This document shows, piece after piece, positions 51,093 to 64,000 of a DNA stretch of 64,000 bases. Source of the stretch: Serilophus lunatus (Eukaryota; Chordata; Aves; Passeriformes; Eurylaimidae); the NCBI GenBank assembly GCA_013399895.1, contig VXBA01001116.1, positions 1,116,117-1,180,116 on the forward strand. The letters are read 5' to 3'. Position 1 is the first letter of the stretch. Each line of letters begins with the position of its first letter. Both the position numbers and the translations under genes were made by a program. Under the pieces are notes generated by a model that was not told where the DNA came from, did not search any database, and worked only from the letters and a program-made list of their open reading frames with translations.

Positions 51093-54000
51093 GGTGCATC
51101 AGCACAGCCTCAGCACGGCGTTGAGAGCACACAGGGATGCCCCCAGCCTGTTCCCCCTCCTCAGGACCCTTCTCTGTCCCTCCCCGTAGTGGCGGGATGC
51201 CCGGGGATGCTGCTGTCTGGACCCTCCCGCGGCAGCGCTGCGAAAGTGACCCGAAACGGGCATTTCGCCGAGTTTTTACACCGCCATCATATTTCAAGTT
51301 GTTTATTTCCCCAGCCGTGTCCTTCGGGCTGTTTATTTGTTTTATTTGTAGCGAGTTCGAGCTCAGAGACTCCAGCTCATCTACACCATCGCCCTGTGCT
51401 GCGGGGTTTGGGTCAGCGAGTCTTTTAGGAGCCCTATTTTTGGTTTATGGGCCCTATTGTTTGGTTATTAGACATAGTAAACCAAAAGAAACAACAAAAA
51501 TGTCCTGAGAAGTGAAACTCTGTGAGTTTTCATTGTATTTTTTTTTTCCCCCACGTGCGGCTTTTTTTGTTGGTTTTTTTTTTTTTTTCTAATTATAAGT
51601 CAGGCACAGGTAACTAAGAGTATGAGACATCATAGGGTCTTAACACAAAGAATTCTGGTGTATCTTAAAATTAATTTTGAGCATCTTATGGTGGTTTGCA
51701 GACTAGCTCATAAAACAGTGTTGAGCTGCTGGTTGTTGGATACCAAGAGGAGGTATCAGTAGAAAGTTAATTTTTTTTTCAGCTTTTTCATAGTCATCCT
51801 TCAGTCCTCCATGACTGAGCAAGATGTTGGGCAAGGTGAACATTGTTTTATGTGTGTGTTCCCATTTATTAAGTTCTAGTGAGACATTATCATTTTTTTG
51901 AGCAAAGATGTAGATGCAAAACAAGCAAAATGTGAATTTTCAGCTTCGTTTGATGAGACAGACCATGATTCTGCAGGAGTTTTGTGTTAAAACTCATAAA
52001 CTCTGCAGAGTACTGTGTTGTCTCCGAGGAACTTGCCTGATTAACACACAAAGTATTTCAAAAAACCCTCCTGATTTCATACAATTCTCTCATATTTGGA
52101 GGCCCAATCTGCATATCTCGATAGTGATGTTTCTGTATCAATCCCTTGGAGGGTTTTAGGGAGATGTGCAGTTTAACTCCAGCTGAAGAGCTGCTCCACA
52201 TGCAGAGCAGTGCTCTGTGCACATTCATCGTCTCTAGGAAGCATTAAGTAACTGTATCTATAATAGTGATCGAGGCTGTTTATTGCCTTTCTTCCAAGCA
52301 TAGTTTAGATTTCTTTTCCTCCCTCTAGTAGCTGACCATGAAAGGGTGCAGAATGAAAGTTGTTTGCTTAAACCCAGCTCAGATAAGATGAAAGGATATT
52401 AGGTTTGCTTTTACCTTGGAGCACTGTCATGATGGGCAACTTCATAGGCCTGCTGATTATTATTCCTGGCACCTCAGAACACTACAACAACTCAAAAAAA
52501 ATGAACATTCTGTATCATCATAAGAACGATTTTGAATTTTCCTTTTTAATAATGGATGCAAAGATGGCATTTCCTGCAAATGCAAATATTGTGATTCACG
52601 TTGCATTGGACTGCTGTTGAAAGGAACTTTGAAATTGTCACTTGTGCTGCTTAAAATTGACTGTTTTTCAGGATGGGAGGAGAGGGATACTGGGAAAACA
52701 GCAGCTAAACTATCAGCCTTCTTGATAAGCCTGAAGAGCAAGAGAGGAAGAGTTTCAGGTCTTTATTATTAACAGGTTTATTATCTGTTTATTTGGGGTT
52801 GTTCCCTTCTTGATTTACTCACTTTTAAAGCTTGCTAAAGTCCTGCCACACTGAAATTCTTCTTAGAAATTTTCAAATCACAGTAGTTGGTGCCTTTCTG
52901 TTTGTTTGGGTTTTTTTGTTTGTTTTTTTTTTTTTTTTGTGTGGGAGGAGGGCAGTCAGAAAAAGGTGAAACCATAAACACACACAACTGCTATAGAAAT
53001 TGGAGCTCCTCAGTGTCACAATGTAATCCATTTAGGATTTACCAGAAAACCAGGTGTTAGCAAACAGTGTCAGGCACATCTCCCTGCAAGAAGATTATTG
53101 TCCTTGGAGAAATGCATAGTCCATTCTTCTTATCCAACTTTTTTTTGCACTTAGTGCTCTTTTATTTCTGATCTTCAAATTTTCACCATCATTCTTCTTT
53201 CATGTGTCTTCCAGATCTGCTGGAATGCTGATGGAATAATGGATCTGTTAAGTGACACTGGCCCCAAAGTCAGCTCAGACACTACTGCTTCAGGTGCTCC
53301 CACAGTCCTGTTTGTGGCCACACACCAGGATTCTTGTTTGCAGGGAGTTTCTTAGTGTGAACCCAGAAAAATAGGAGGACTCTGCTTGGCAGCAGAAAGG
53401 AATCACACTTGATCCCAGTGAGGAAGAAGATGTAAGGTGAAAACTAATAGTATGATGAAAAATGTGAGTTATGCACTTCTTCTGCTTGGAAAATTCAGCA
53501 GGATGGACTCTATGACTCACTGGTACAAAGTTAAAGTCTACAGGAAAAAGACCAAGAGAACATGATCTTAAAAAAGAAAAAGTCCACACCAAAAAAACCC
53601 ACCCAAAAAAGAATCCTTACACACTTATGCATTTATTTTATTGAAAAGAATAAAAAATACAGACAAGAAATGCAAGCATAGTGAGAAATCAAGCAACATC
53701 TATAAAAAAAACTATATGGTCAGAAGCAATATATTAAAATACTAGATTTCCAAACTGGCTGAAAATAAAGGAAATTATTTTTGTGCCAGCTGAACAGCCA
53801 GCTTTCCATTTCAGATTATTTATAGATTCTCAGTCTACAGTGTTTTCTCTTTCTTTTTACAAGCTGGGATTTTTGCACTATGAAGTTGTTTTCTTCAGAC
53901 TAGTTTTCAGGTTTCAATGAGACAGTTATAGGTGTTTAATACTCCTTGCTACAAAATCTTTTCCTTTTTACAATATTCTCATTTCTACCACTTAAGAAAT

Positions 54001-57000
54001 GGAACACAAAAAAAAAAAATTTCATGAAAAAAATGCAGATTATCTTATTTCTGACATCACTTTCTCCAGAGACAGATGTATGGGCTTTGTAAAAGGAATT
54101 TGCATGGTCTTCATTTTGCCTGATTATACCAGTAGAATCATTTTCATATAAATACACTTTTGACTTAGCACTTCATCACACAGTTTACACATTTCTCTGC
54201 AGAATACTCATTGATTTTTGTCTTCTGATCCATGTTATCTTTGCCTTGGAATTTGATTTGACTTATTAGCAGCTTGGGCCATGTCCAAGATTTTCTGGGA
54301 ATTCCTTTGCTGTTAATACTGAATCTCACAAGTAGTTGTGCCTCTTCCACATACCAGACCAAATATGTTTTGTTTTTTTTCTCTAGTCCTCTCTAAGATC
54401 TATACGCTTTGCTCTTAATAATCATGGTTTTGTTTTCATGGTAGACCCTGAAGATGAGTTAGTGGCACAGAAGTAAAGTGTGGCCAAGAGGTAAAGAAGG
54501 AAGAAAAGAAGAAAGACATGAAGCAAGACTTTGTAGTTTTGTGTAAAAGCAGGGGAAGGAAACTTTCTGCCACCAGCATAAAAGTTAGCGAAATACTTTG
54601 GACTTACCTTCCACAGATTTCACAGTTGTCACAAGTGTTCCTGCACTGCACCCCCTGGAAATAAGCAGGTTTTATTCCACCAGATAGAATAAAACCCACC
54701 CTTGAAATATGTCTTAGGAAGTGATAAAGAAAACACTGAAGGAAATCTTTGAACTGCAAGTTCAGTAGAGGATAAGATCCTTTTGGAGACAAAATACCCA
54801 ATTCAGTTGTCTCAAAAGCTGATTTTTCAGATAGGTATTGAGTGGGAAGAAGAATCATCAGTTCCTTCATATGATTTGTTTTGCTTTTACTACTCTCATT
54901 TGTTAAAGCAGTGTATGACTGCAATGCCAATTGACCCTCAATGAACATCCACTGTGTCTGCTGAAAAGCCAGTGACTTCTCATTGATGAATACATCATGC
55001 CATATGATTCACGGCCTTCTCACATGGAACTAAGGCAGTTTCTGCTGAGTGCTGGATCATTACCAAAACAAAATGCAGCTAAACTGAAGCACCATTCCCG
55101 ACTGTGCTATCATCTTCCAAGCCATTCAGACAGGAAAAGACACTTTCTATTACCACTAGGCAGCACAAGATGCCAGTAATAGGTTTCTTTTCTTGCCTAT
55201 TTGTCCTCCCAAGAAGCATTGAAGGGAAGATTTTGGCCAGCCTTCAAAATATCCTCTGTACAACCTCTGTGCAGCTTCCAGCCAGCTGGTTGTACCAATG
55301 TAAAAAAAGCTCAGCTTTCCCATGGAGCATTTCCAGGCGTCTGTTTTGCAGGTAAAGGCTGTTCCAGTGACCTTGGATAACTGGTGTTCAGTCCTGACTT
55401 GTGCTGGAACCTGCTCTGCTCCTCTGGACTAGGACTGTGCTGCAGGGGTTGCAACTTTGCAGTGCATTTGTCTTGTGCTAAGTGATGCTTTCTGAGGCAT
55501 GTGGGAATGTGGGAAGCTGTAGTTAAATTCAAATAGCAGTGCCTCTAAGAATTTTCACTTTGGAGGAGTTTGGATCATGGAGTCCATGCAGGAGCCAGTA
55601 GCCAGAGCCACTTGGCTGCTTTAAGAGCCAGTGGACACCATGGAAAAAGTCCAGCTGGTAACCAGAGGCAGAGCCTTCAAGCCTCTTGTTCACACTCTGA
55701 GGCCACCTGGCTTAGAAATATGTGTGACTGAGACTGTGTCACACACTTTTCGTTTGCACATGTCATGGCCTGAGTTTGAAGATGCAGCCTGAGGTCTGGA
55801 TGGACCAATATTTTTGGCATCCAAACTGCTCATACCCCTGCATTTGCAAGTTGTTGGCAGTAACTGATCCAGAAAGTCCTTTAAACAGTGTATGGCTCAC
55901 TCTGCCTTCTTTTACAGCTTCCATGCTCTGTAAGGAGCTATTTTATCTCACTTAAAATGTACAAAACCCCCATTCCTTCTGCATCTGACTGAAGAAAGAG
56001 ACAGGCAGAGTGTAGCACTTATTCTGTGGAAATTATTAGTGCTTGCTCAGGTGTACATTTTCATTGAAGCAGGATTTCCAGTATAAGTAGAGAAGCACAC
56101 TATCTAGTCCCAATTATCACTGGTCTTTTAGCTGAATATTTTGTGTGGGTAGATGGGGTAATATGAACTGTAATGCTGTCGGTGTGTGGCTGGTGCACCT
56201 CTCACATCTCTGAGCAAGGCAGTTCATTATTTTTGCTTCCCAGGGGTTGCGAACAAAATTAAAATTTCTGTAAGAACACATTCCCTGAAGGTCCAGGGTG
56301 ACCTCTTTTCTCATTTTGCATGATAGGGCCTTATATCAAATGCAACAGTTTTCAGTTAATATATTTCATTTGCTGACAGCATGACATTGTTGGTATTTAG
56401 GCTTAAATTCACATTCTGTCAAATCTCATTAGTTTATTTTAATAAGGATCATCTTGATTGTAGCTCCCTGCCTTCAATTAAACCTAACATATCTTTTAAT
56501 TACTTTGCAAAGCTCTGATATATCACTTCCTTATTTAAGCACTGCTTTGTGCTTTCTTATGGGACATGGCTCCAATGAGTGGTGCTAATATTTCAAACCC
56601 ATTTTATGGGGGATAAAGGTGTTTGAGAGGTTTTTCCATTTGCATCATTTAAAGGATATTTCTTCTGACTATTGTCTGGAAGTCAACTAATGTTTTTGTG
56701 TCATAGCTATCAAGGAATATTTCTTCCAAATGATTTGATGGATTCTCCTGAGCTGGTGAAAAGAAAAGAATGTGACAGCCACCCATATCTCTGTTTTAAA
56801 GAACAGTCTTGGGGAAGTTTCTGCAGGCAACAGCTCTGGGGTAATAGTGTGGCAATGAGTCGTTGAGCTTCTCTGGCAATTCTGTGTCCCCTGTCATGCA
56901 CAGCAGACTGTGGAACTTATTTGTGCTGCTGTTGGGAAGTTATGGATTACATGATTTTCTACAAAGAAAGGAGCCACTTTGTCTTTCAAGTCTATTAAAT

Positions 57001-60000
57001 CATGTTCTGCAGGAAAGTTTCTGTCCTGCTGTTCTGTTGTAATAGAATGCTCCTTTCTGATGATAGCAGTATTTTTTTTCCTGTATGTGTGGCTTTCATA
57101 GCATTGTTTGAAATTGTTAGAATAAATATTCATTATTTCGCTGTTTATATACCCATACAGATAATTTTGCTTCATCAGTATAGCTGCACCCATCTATGCA
57201 AGAGGGAAATCTGGATGTAGTTATTCTCATTTCCTGTTTACTCATTCTTGGAAAAGTTGCCACAAGGGATAAAAACCCTGTCTAACTTTTGACAAGACCC
57301 AGTAAATCATTTATGATACCATCTTTTGATTCCTATCTGGTAGAATATTTTGAAGTGGAATCTCTGTCAGTGCAAATACATTAAACATATACACATGTAA
57401 GCCGTGGCTGCCAAGAACATAATAATTTGAAATATTTTGAAGTGCAGTGTTCGTACATTGGAGTGTATTCTCACCATGATTTTAAATGCTGTGGATTGTT
57501 ATTTTTCATTTCTTGAATGATTCAGTGTGAAAAATATTCATCAGGTTATAAAAATATGTTGACTTTGATCCCTCTTTTTAGGAAGACTGAAAATCTTTAC
57601 AGTTACTGTAAGTGGAAAATCAATATAATAAGAAAATGATGATTTACCTTTTCATATGGAAATATGTCTTCTGAGCATAGTTAGAAAGAGAATCTGAAAG
57701 AGACCAGATTCAAAGGATTTTTTCCTATTTAAATGAGGATGGTAATTTAAGAAAAACAATTTAAATGGGAGAAAAAAATCTTATTCATAAGGGTTGAAAT
57801 TAACTTCACCTGCATAAATTCCAAGTCACAATCTATGAAACCATTCATATGAGGGGAACCAAATGTTTTTGGAATGCTGAAGTTTTATAGTTGTGAGCTG
57901 TGCCACATTACTAAAAATCAAGCCCTACATAGTAAAAGTCTTTCAGTTTAGCCCAGCTTTCCTCATGCTTCTGCAAAAAAAGCAAATATATTCTTAGAGA
58001 CACGAGGATTTATCTGATTCAAAAAGTATATTAGTGCTCTGTAGAGAAACTAGAAGAAGGGAAGCAGAGGTAAACACATGAAAAATGGTAAAATAATAAA
58101 AAAAAAAGTGATGAAGCCTGAATATGAATATGAACATAAAGGGGTTTTGTTGATTGTAGAGGTTCCAAATTAAAAATAGCAGTTGAGGATATAAACCTGC
58201 AGAACCCCAGAGACAAGATCCCCTGATCTATAAGAGGATTGGGGTATTTGCAAAAGGTTTCCTATCTTCACAGCCTTTGGTCCTTTCAAGTTTCACCACT
58301 GACCATTCACCACAAGCAGCAGGCAAATAACTGGCTTAGTTGACCAGTTAGGATAAGCTGTAATAAATGCTTAGATTTTAAAGAAAGCCACCCTAAAACA
58401 AACAAACAAACAAAGAAAGTTTGTCTTTTAACACTATTTTATGTCAAGAAGTGCAGTGAATAATCAAAGTGATGTTTTCTTGGCTTCACAAATAAAAATA
58501 CCTCAATACCTTCCTAAGATACCCAAAAAGGCAATTTTTTATTTTTGTTTTACTTGTACTTTTAAAAAATAATTGCTATGTATATGTGTGTGCATGTCTT
58601 TTTTAAAATCTGGCAGTATTTCTGTCCTCACCAATAAAGTATTCTGTGAAACATGTCATAGTCAATAAGAGAAACATCTTTAGTTATTTCCTGTGTCATG
58701 CATTAATTTTCAGGTGAATCTGACATTATATTTTGTTATATGTATACTATATTTTTGTCCAATTATTTATACTTGATATTACTGGATACCAACAAAAGAT
58801 TAAACAATTGTTTTTTCAGTCCCCTGAACAATTTCTGTGGGTGCCTTTACAACAGGAAAGTATCACTGAAGTAATTTGAGAAAAGAATTGTCCTTCTTTC
58901 CAGCAGAAAAAATTTCATGGTCATAAGAAACTCTTAGAGCAATAAGGGTGACATTATCTTATTTTTATGTCTTTTGAGAATAATTTAAATATTACTTTAT
59001 TTTCTTCACATCAGCAGACTTTTAAGCCATGAAGATTGAAACATCTGTGCAATCTACCGGACAGAAACTCAGTTTGAAAGAAGTAGGCTTCTGGATATTG
59101 AATTTTATATTTTACCCATTCCTTTAATATAACAGTAAAATAAAATAAAATTCTCCTGCCTCCCTAAAGCAGAATATTTGCTGATCTTGGTGGCAGCTTT
59201 CCAATATTACGAACTACAAAGAAAGAATCTTAAGAAAAAAGAAAATTCTAAGGTTACTCAGGAAGTTCTTTATTAATTTCCATTTTAGGGAATCATAAAA
59301 TTATGTTGTTTATAAAAGGCGTTTATGAGGTTTTGGATGCAGCAGGATTATTGAATTTTATAGGCAGATCAGACCCCAAACAGTGAAAAAAAGGGTATTT
59401 TTGCACCTATAATCAAAATTTTTTGTGTTTTCTGTGGCTTTATCTAATTATTTCTTCATTTTAAACCCATTTATATTTCTAAAGCCACTTCTTGTACAGT
59501 GTGCTTAGAAAGTTATAACAGAAAATACAGGAAAGTACACCTATGTATGCACAATTTTATGCAACTAGTTTTGAATTTAGATTCCTACATTTATCTTTGG
59601 ACCTACAGCATTGATTTAGAACTTGCATTTACGATCTAATCTTGAATAAAATAACCCTTATTCATTTGGTGGGTTTTATTAAGGTCATGGGCAAACTGCT
59701 GCTGTAATTTTTAAGTATCCAAGGAAATAAAATGTTGTCATTTTGGAGCCATGCTTTCAAAGCAAAAAGAGCAATTGCTACAGGATGGCTAAGATTGGAT
59801 TGGCATTTTCTTTCTTGCTGGACACATAGGTTGACATTCTGAACAGTGTATTGATGACAAAAGACTTTATTTCACAAGCAAATTAACTCAGAGCTTTCAC
59901 AGAATAAGACAAAATCAGTCTGAATAAAATTTCCAATGTTCAGCCTCAAATACATTTTAAAAAGGTCAACAAATTCACATCTCAGCTAGAAAAATTATGA

Positions 60001-62937
60001 TATCTGATGTCTCTGTGTATCAGAAAACACTTGCACTGTCAAAATTATCTGGTGTTGACTATGTGCTAAGAGATATTTATGGTCTGTGGTTGAGAAATGA
60101 AGAGTAACTTCATTTAGAGAAAGAAAAGATCGAGAGAGGGCTGGATATCACAGCTGAAAGCCAATACAGACTTCCTAACAAGAGTGTTGTTTTCTGTATG
60201 GACAAACTGTCTAATGGTGACTTTTACTAGTGAATGGTGACACTTATTGTTGAGCAGAATTGTTTCTTCCATTTCAGTTCGATGTCTTTCTCTTGAGGGA
60301 CATCAGGAGGGTGAACTCCTAGGGAATGGTGCACTGTGGAAAATTCAAGGGGAAAACAGGAAGCAAATGCTGCTTCAAGCTGACTGTCTGAGTCTGAGGT
60401 GTGTGAAATTAAGTGCTACTTTATGGCCCGGAGGGATGTGAAAAAGCAGTATGGAGGGAAGTTCATTGAGCTACTCCTTCCATGGGCCCATCACCAGTTG
60501 AGCTGGTCGTGTTAACCAGCAAAAAGCTCTCTGTGCAGCTGTGGAGGTACTAATACTCAGGAGAGAACTCTGTAATTACACTTCTCCCAGCATTTGAACG
60601 AGCGTGTTCTGAGACAGTTGCACATCCAGTGATGGCAAGGGTGTATCTGTGGGTGGACACCATCATCTCCCTCTAACAATAATGCAAGTGCCTGAAACAC
60701 TCCTGTTAGAAATTTAAAGCTGCAGTCAAGCCCCTGCTTTATGTCAAATAACAAAGTTCAGACAGTAATGTTTGAGGCACTTCCAAGTCTGGGTGCTGGC
60801 TTAGGTTGACCCTGAAGGGCAGGCTGGGAAATACTAATGAGCAACATGATGCATTTCACTATCAGTCAGAGAGATTTCCCTACCATTTCCTCTTCTTTCT
60901 TTTGTTCCCTTTATTGGTTACTCCCTCTCAGGTCGTGTGTTCACTTCGAATATATGTGGGTCTTTCTGGATCACCAGTCTTAATCTTTCCCAGCCACTTC
61001 CCTGGTTCGTTTCTCTTTGTGCTGATTTCCCTTGAAAATAAAAAGTCCTGTTTTGATGCAGTGCTGAAGTTACTCCCCTTTTCCTCTCCTCCCCACTGCC
61101 TCTTTACTAACATTTTTTGTCCAAGTGAGAGAACACTTTTTGTATATTGCAGTTAAAAAATGGTATTTAACATTTATGTACATGGAGCCTTTTCAAAGGC
61201 ATCATACATGACCTTTTCTGCAGTTCCTGGAATTCTGCTTTTCAATTTTTTGGATTGTTTTTTACACTGGGTCCCCTCTTTCCCCCACATTTTCACAGCT
61301 GAACTCACAACAACCACTGATTTCTCTGTGTTGTTCATCTGTTTCATGTAGATAACATGAAGTTCACAAAGTGCCTCTTTTGTTCACCCTGTATCAGTTA
61401 AAAATATTTTTGATTGCGGGGAGAGAGGGTTGAAGAAGAGTGAGTGATGGCAGGGTTAAATTTGACTTCTCACATGGCTATTTGAGAAAAAAATGTCATG
61501 GTGAATGAAGACATAGAAGAAAAAAAGCTATTCCCTTCTCAAGCAACTTTATGCAGTGGAATATTACTCACGAAAACAAGAAATAAAGGTGGGTTAAACT
61601 AAACAGGTGGAGATGCCACTTATAACCCAGGTGCTGCTGTGTTACAGCAACTGCCTAGATGGAGTTCTCTCATTTCCTGAAGGATGTGAACCTGCATTTC
61701 CCTGATGAATGCCTGTAATGTGCGTTGGAGAGAGAGGGAAGAGGAGGGATAAAAGTCTTCTCAGGTCTCCCATAGAAGCCCTACTGCTTTGAATAAATAA
61801 TGAAGCTTTCACACCTCTCAGACAAGTGTTGTCACCACAATCTGACAAAGCTGACACAATCACATGTCTGTTCCCACCAACTGCTTAAGTATTTTATAGA
61901 AAAGAGAAGCATTACAGTGTGAGGACAACCACAGTACACTGCTAAAACCAGTTACACCCATGCCCATAGCACACAGCCAGGGGTGAAGCTGGCTCCAGTG
62001 TCCAGCTTTGTTGGTTATTACTGAAAGAGGGAAAACTTGCCTGACTCATCTGGCATTTGGGTGAAACATGTGAGTGCTGGTGTTTGTCCTGGTGGATGTT
62101 TAATTATTTATGCAGCATAGGAAGGATGTCACAAGAAGGGCAGAGCTTCAGTTATGTGGGTTTTCTCTCACAATCATAGAAGGAAGCTGGATGGTTGTGT
62201 CCTGGAAGCAGCAGGCTCTGAACTGTTGGGTGGATATGGGGAGTGAAAATTCTGGGAATCAAGGTCATATTTTTTAACAGGACACTATAAAATACTTCAG
62301 CTTTCAGTGAGCACCAATTTTGAACTCCTTTCCACACTCCACAAAAGATGATAAATTATCAGACGAGAAGTCCTTTCCCAGCCTGCTGACCTCTGTTGGC
62401 TCCCTGTCATGTCCCATCTTACAAACTCTGGATTTGGTGTTGAACAAAATCACCCCTTGGAGTCTTTCTTCCATTATTTTCATAGAGGTGACTGTGTATT
62501 TAATAAATACCTCTTTTTTTTTTTAACTCCATTAATCATGAAGAATCCTATATGACCCCCATGAATATATCATGCTATAGTTCTCAATAATTTCCTTGAT
62601 AGCTTAATATTTGTGATTTGCCAGAAGCTAAACACCTTGGTTTCTTTCTTTCTTTGAAATGACTTAAAATTTAGTTACAGCACTTTGAATGTCTCAGTTT
62701 TAGTTTCTGTCTGTAGGTTGGTACTGAAGTGACATCAGTTTAGCAATAGACTGAACAGATCCTATGGGAGAATGACTGACCTTGAAATATTAGAAAATCA
62801 AAATATAAGCTTATGTAACTAGACCAGAAAAGTGTAAGCCTAATGCTCTAGTGAGGGCAAATGGCATATATGAAAATATTAAACAGCTGCTGGCAACGTG
62901 GCACTGAAATATCAGATAATGCCAGTTCTGTTCTCAG

Positions 62938-63160
62938 GTGGATTGCAAAGGCATTGCTTCTGGAAGCTCTCTTAACACTGGGAGGAACTATCTGAATTTT
63001 TCACATACCTTGATGGATTATAAATTAGCTGTAATGACTCTGGAGAAAGACCTGTGCCTCACAGGAGAAAGCTCAATGAGAACATCTGCTCACTGTGCCA
63101 TGGTGGTCAAAGATCCAAAGAAGGCAGTGGGCTATATTAGGAGAAATGTACATAATAGCG
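62938..63160 (+). mobile_element. Ancient CR1-type LINE relic (C-terminal ORF2 fragment)
   Basis: The plus strand has an open stretch reading LEKDLCL, then SAHCAMVVKDPKKAVGYIRR. This resembles the CR1 ORF2 C-terminal segment, which has the general form of EKDLGV, then QC-A-A-KKAN, then G-IRR. It is diverged and lacks the rest of the element. The open frame ends at 63177-63180. It appears to belong to the same old class as the relic at 30.3 kb. It is unlikely to be a functional gene. Confidence 0.6.
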
Positions 63161-64000
63161 AAATTTCAGTAATACTGTAACATGTGAAGATGTATTATCT
63201 TTATTTCTGTGCTTAATGCTTCAGGAAATCTAGAATGTCAGGTAATATAGGTATCCTATAGGTATACTATAATTATACAAGCCTGGTATTTAACTATCCT
63301 TTTTTTGGTTTTAAGGTGAGAAATGACAGCTAGTTTTACTTTTATTTATACTCTTGCTTTCATTACACAAAAATAGTGCTTAAAGCTTAAAAAAGTATTA
63401 GCTCTCATAGCTCTATCATAAATAAAAGTGAGAGAAAATCTATATATTAAGGTCATCCTGTCTTAAATAAAGATTCAAGTGCAAAGCACATTATTTGAGA
63501 TGTCAGGGGATTTTTCTAATGAAGGAAGCTTGAAACAAAGGAGAAAATCTTGCATTATTGACTGTGTAGAGGAATTGTGGTCATAGTATAAAAAAATCCC
63601 CAGAAGATGGAGCAATGGAGGGAGGTCAGACTCTTTCCTTCTTTCATGAGGATGCTCAGTGAAGAGAGGATGACTGGAATTATACAGGAAAACCTTCTAC
63701 ACCCTCTTCCCATTATTCTGACCTTTGGAACTCACCTGTCACAGTGTTGGCAGGCAATGGTGAAGTGGCACTTGCAGCAATCAAGGGCTTTCAGAAATGC
63801 TGAAGGTGTTAATGCCACTCCCGTGCCCATGGCTGTGCAATCCCTCTCTGGGTTTCTGGTGTTCTCAGAAGATCTCAGTGCATGGGGCTGGGTGGTACGT
63901 CATCCTGGAGATCTCCAAAACGGCATCTGCTCAAGACTCAGTATCTTCTTTTTGTTTTAAACAAGAAAGAAAGGAAAACAGAATGGTTTTTATGTGGCAC

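Larger units (their letters stand above)
50740..51260. promoter_or_regulatory. CpG-rich block (candidate CpG island)
   Basis: This is the most GC- and CpG-dense part of the window, standing out from AT-rich surroundings. It contains many CGG, CCG and GCGG motifs, such as CCTCCGCCGCGGGG near 50896-50910. It could be a promoter for HAPLN1 or for an upstream non-coding transcript, or a GC-rich block driven by its tandem repeats. It lies about 2 kb upstream of the candidate first exon. The large open frames on both strands here reflect GC-rich composition and carry no recognised domain. Confidence 0.5.
49264..64000. other. Upstream flank of HAPLN1, no recognised gene
   Basis: About 14.7 kb upstream of the gene. 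It contains a CR1 tail (50602-50683), a CpG-rich block with two short tandem repeats (50.74-51.26 kb), T-rich runs near 50.23, 51.58 and 52.93 kb, and an old CR1 relic (62.94-63.16 kb). The remainder is AT-rich with only short open frames that lack recognisable domains. I saw no exon of a neighbouring gene. Confidence 0.6.

Noticed and set aside
50618..51189. Long plus-strand frames with a DAGCRM-like repeat
   Set aside because: They come from a CR1 fragment, CpG-rich sequence and the 7-bp minisatellite. The repeat is readable in several frames because 7 is not a multiple of 3.
63607..63960. 117-codon open frame near the right edge
   Set aside because: It has a plausible length, but I see no domain or splice signals. 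It may be repeat-derived; I could not support a gene call.
1..64000. CRISPR arrays, prokaryotic operons, tRNA or rRNA genes, or a new defence-type system
   Set aside because: The sequence is plainly vertebrate intronic and flanking DNA. No regular spacer-repeat array, cloverleaf gene or gene cluster was seen.

Overview
This window is animal nuclear DNA, most likely from a bird and perhaps a songbird. Three coding exons on the minus strand closely match avian HAPLN1 (cartilage link protein), as I know that family. The scattered interspersed repeats are CR1 retrotransposon fragments, including 3' tails typical of bird genomes. HAPLN1 lies on chromosome Z in chicken, so Z linkage is likely here, but the window itself does not prove it.

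Layout. The gene runs right to left. A possible 5' untranslated first exon lies near 48.75-49.1 kb and is uncertain. The signal-peptide exon is at 21714-21839, the Ig V-type exon at 10659-11030 and the first Link-module exon at 2135-2437. The last exon (second Link module, stop codon and 3' UTR) is not present and should lie beyond the left edge. All three visible coding exons are joined at phase 1 with GT/AG borders. Together they encode residues 1 to about 259 of a protein of about 355. The introns are long (about 8.2, 10.7 and roughly 27 kb) and AT-rich, and they hold homopolymer tracts, microsatellites, CR1 pieces and single-copy sequence. The stretch from about 49.2 to 64 kb is the upstream flank. 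It contains a CpG-rich block with a 7-bp minisatellite (50.74-51.26 kb) and an old CR1 relic near 63 kb, and no gene that I can recognise.

How it works together. The exons encode one secreted matrix protein that ties hyaluronan to aggrecan or versican. Regulation probably involves the first-exon zone and elements within intron 1, but the sequence alone does not establish this. There are no operons, CRISPR arrays, phage elements or tRNA/rRNA genes, and I found no previously undescribed biological system. The points most worth a second look are the unsettled first exon, a one-codon shortening at an exon junction, the CpG/minisatellite block, an unexplained 80-codon open frame, and two very old CR1 relics that still show reverse-transcriptase traces.
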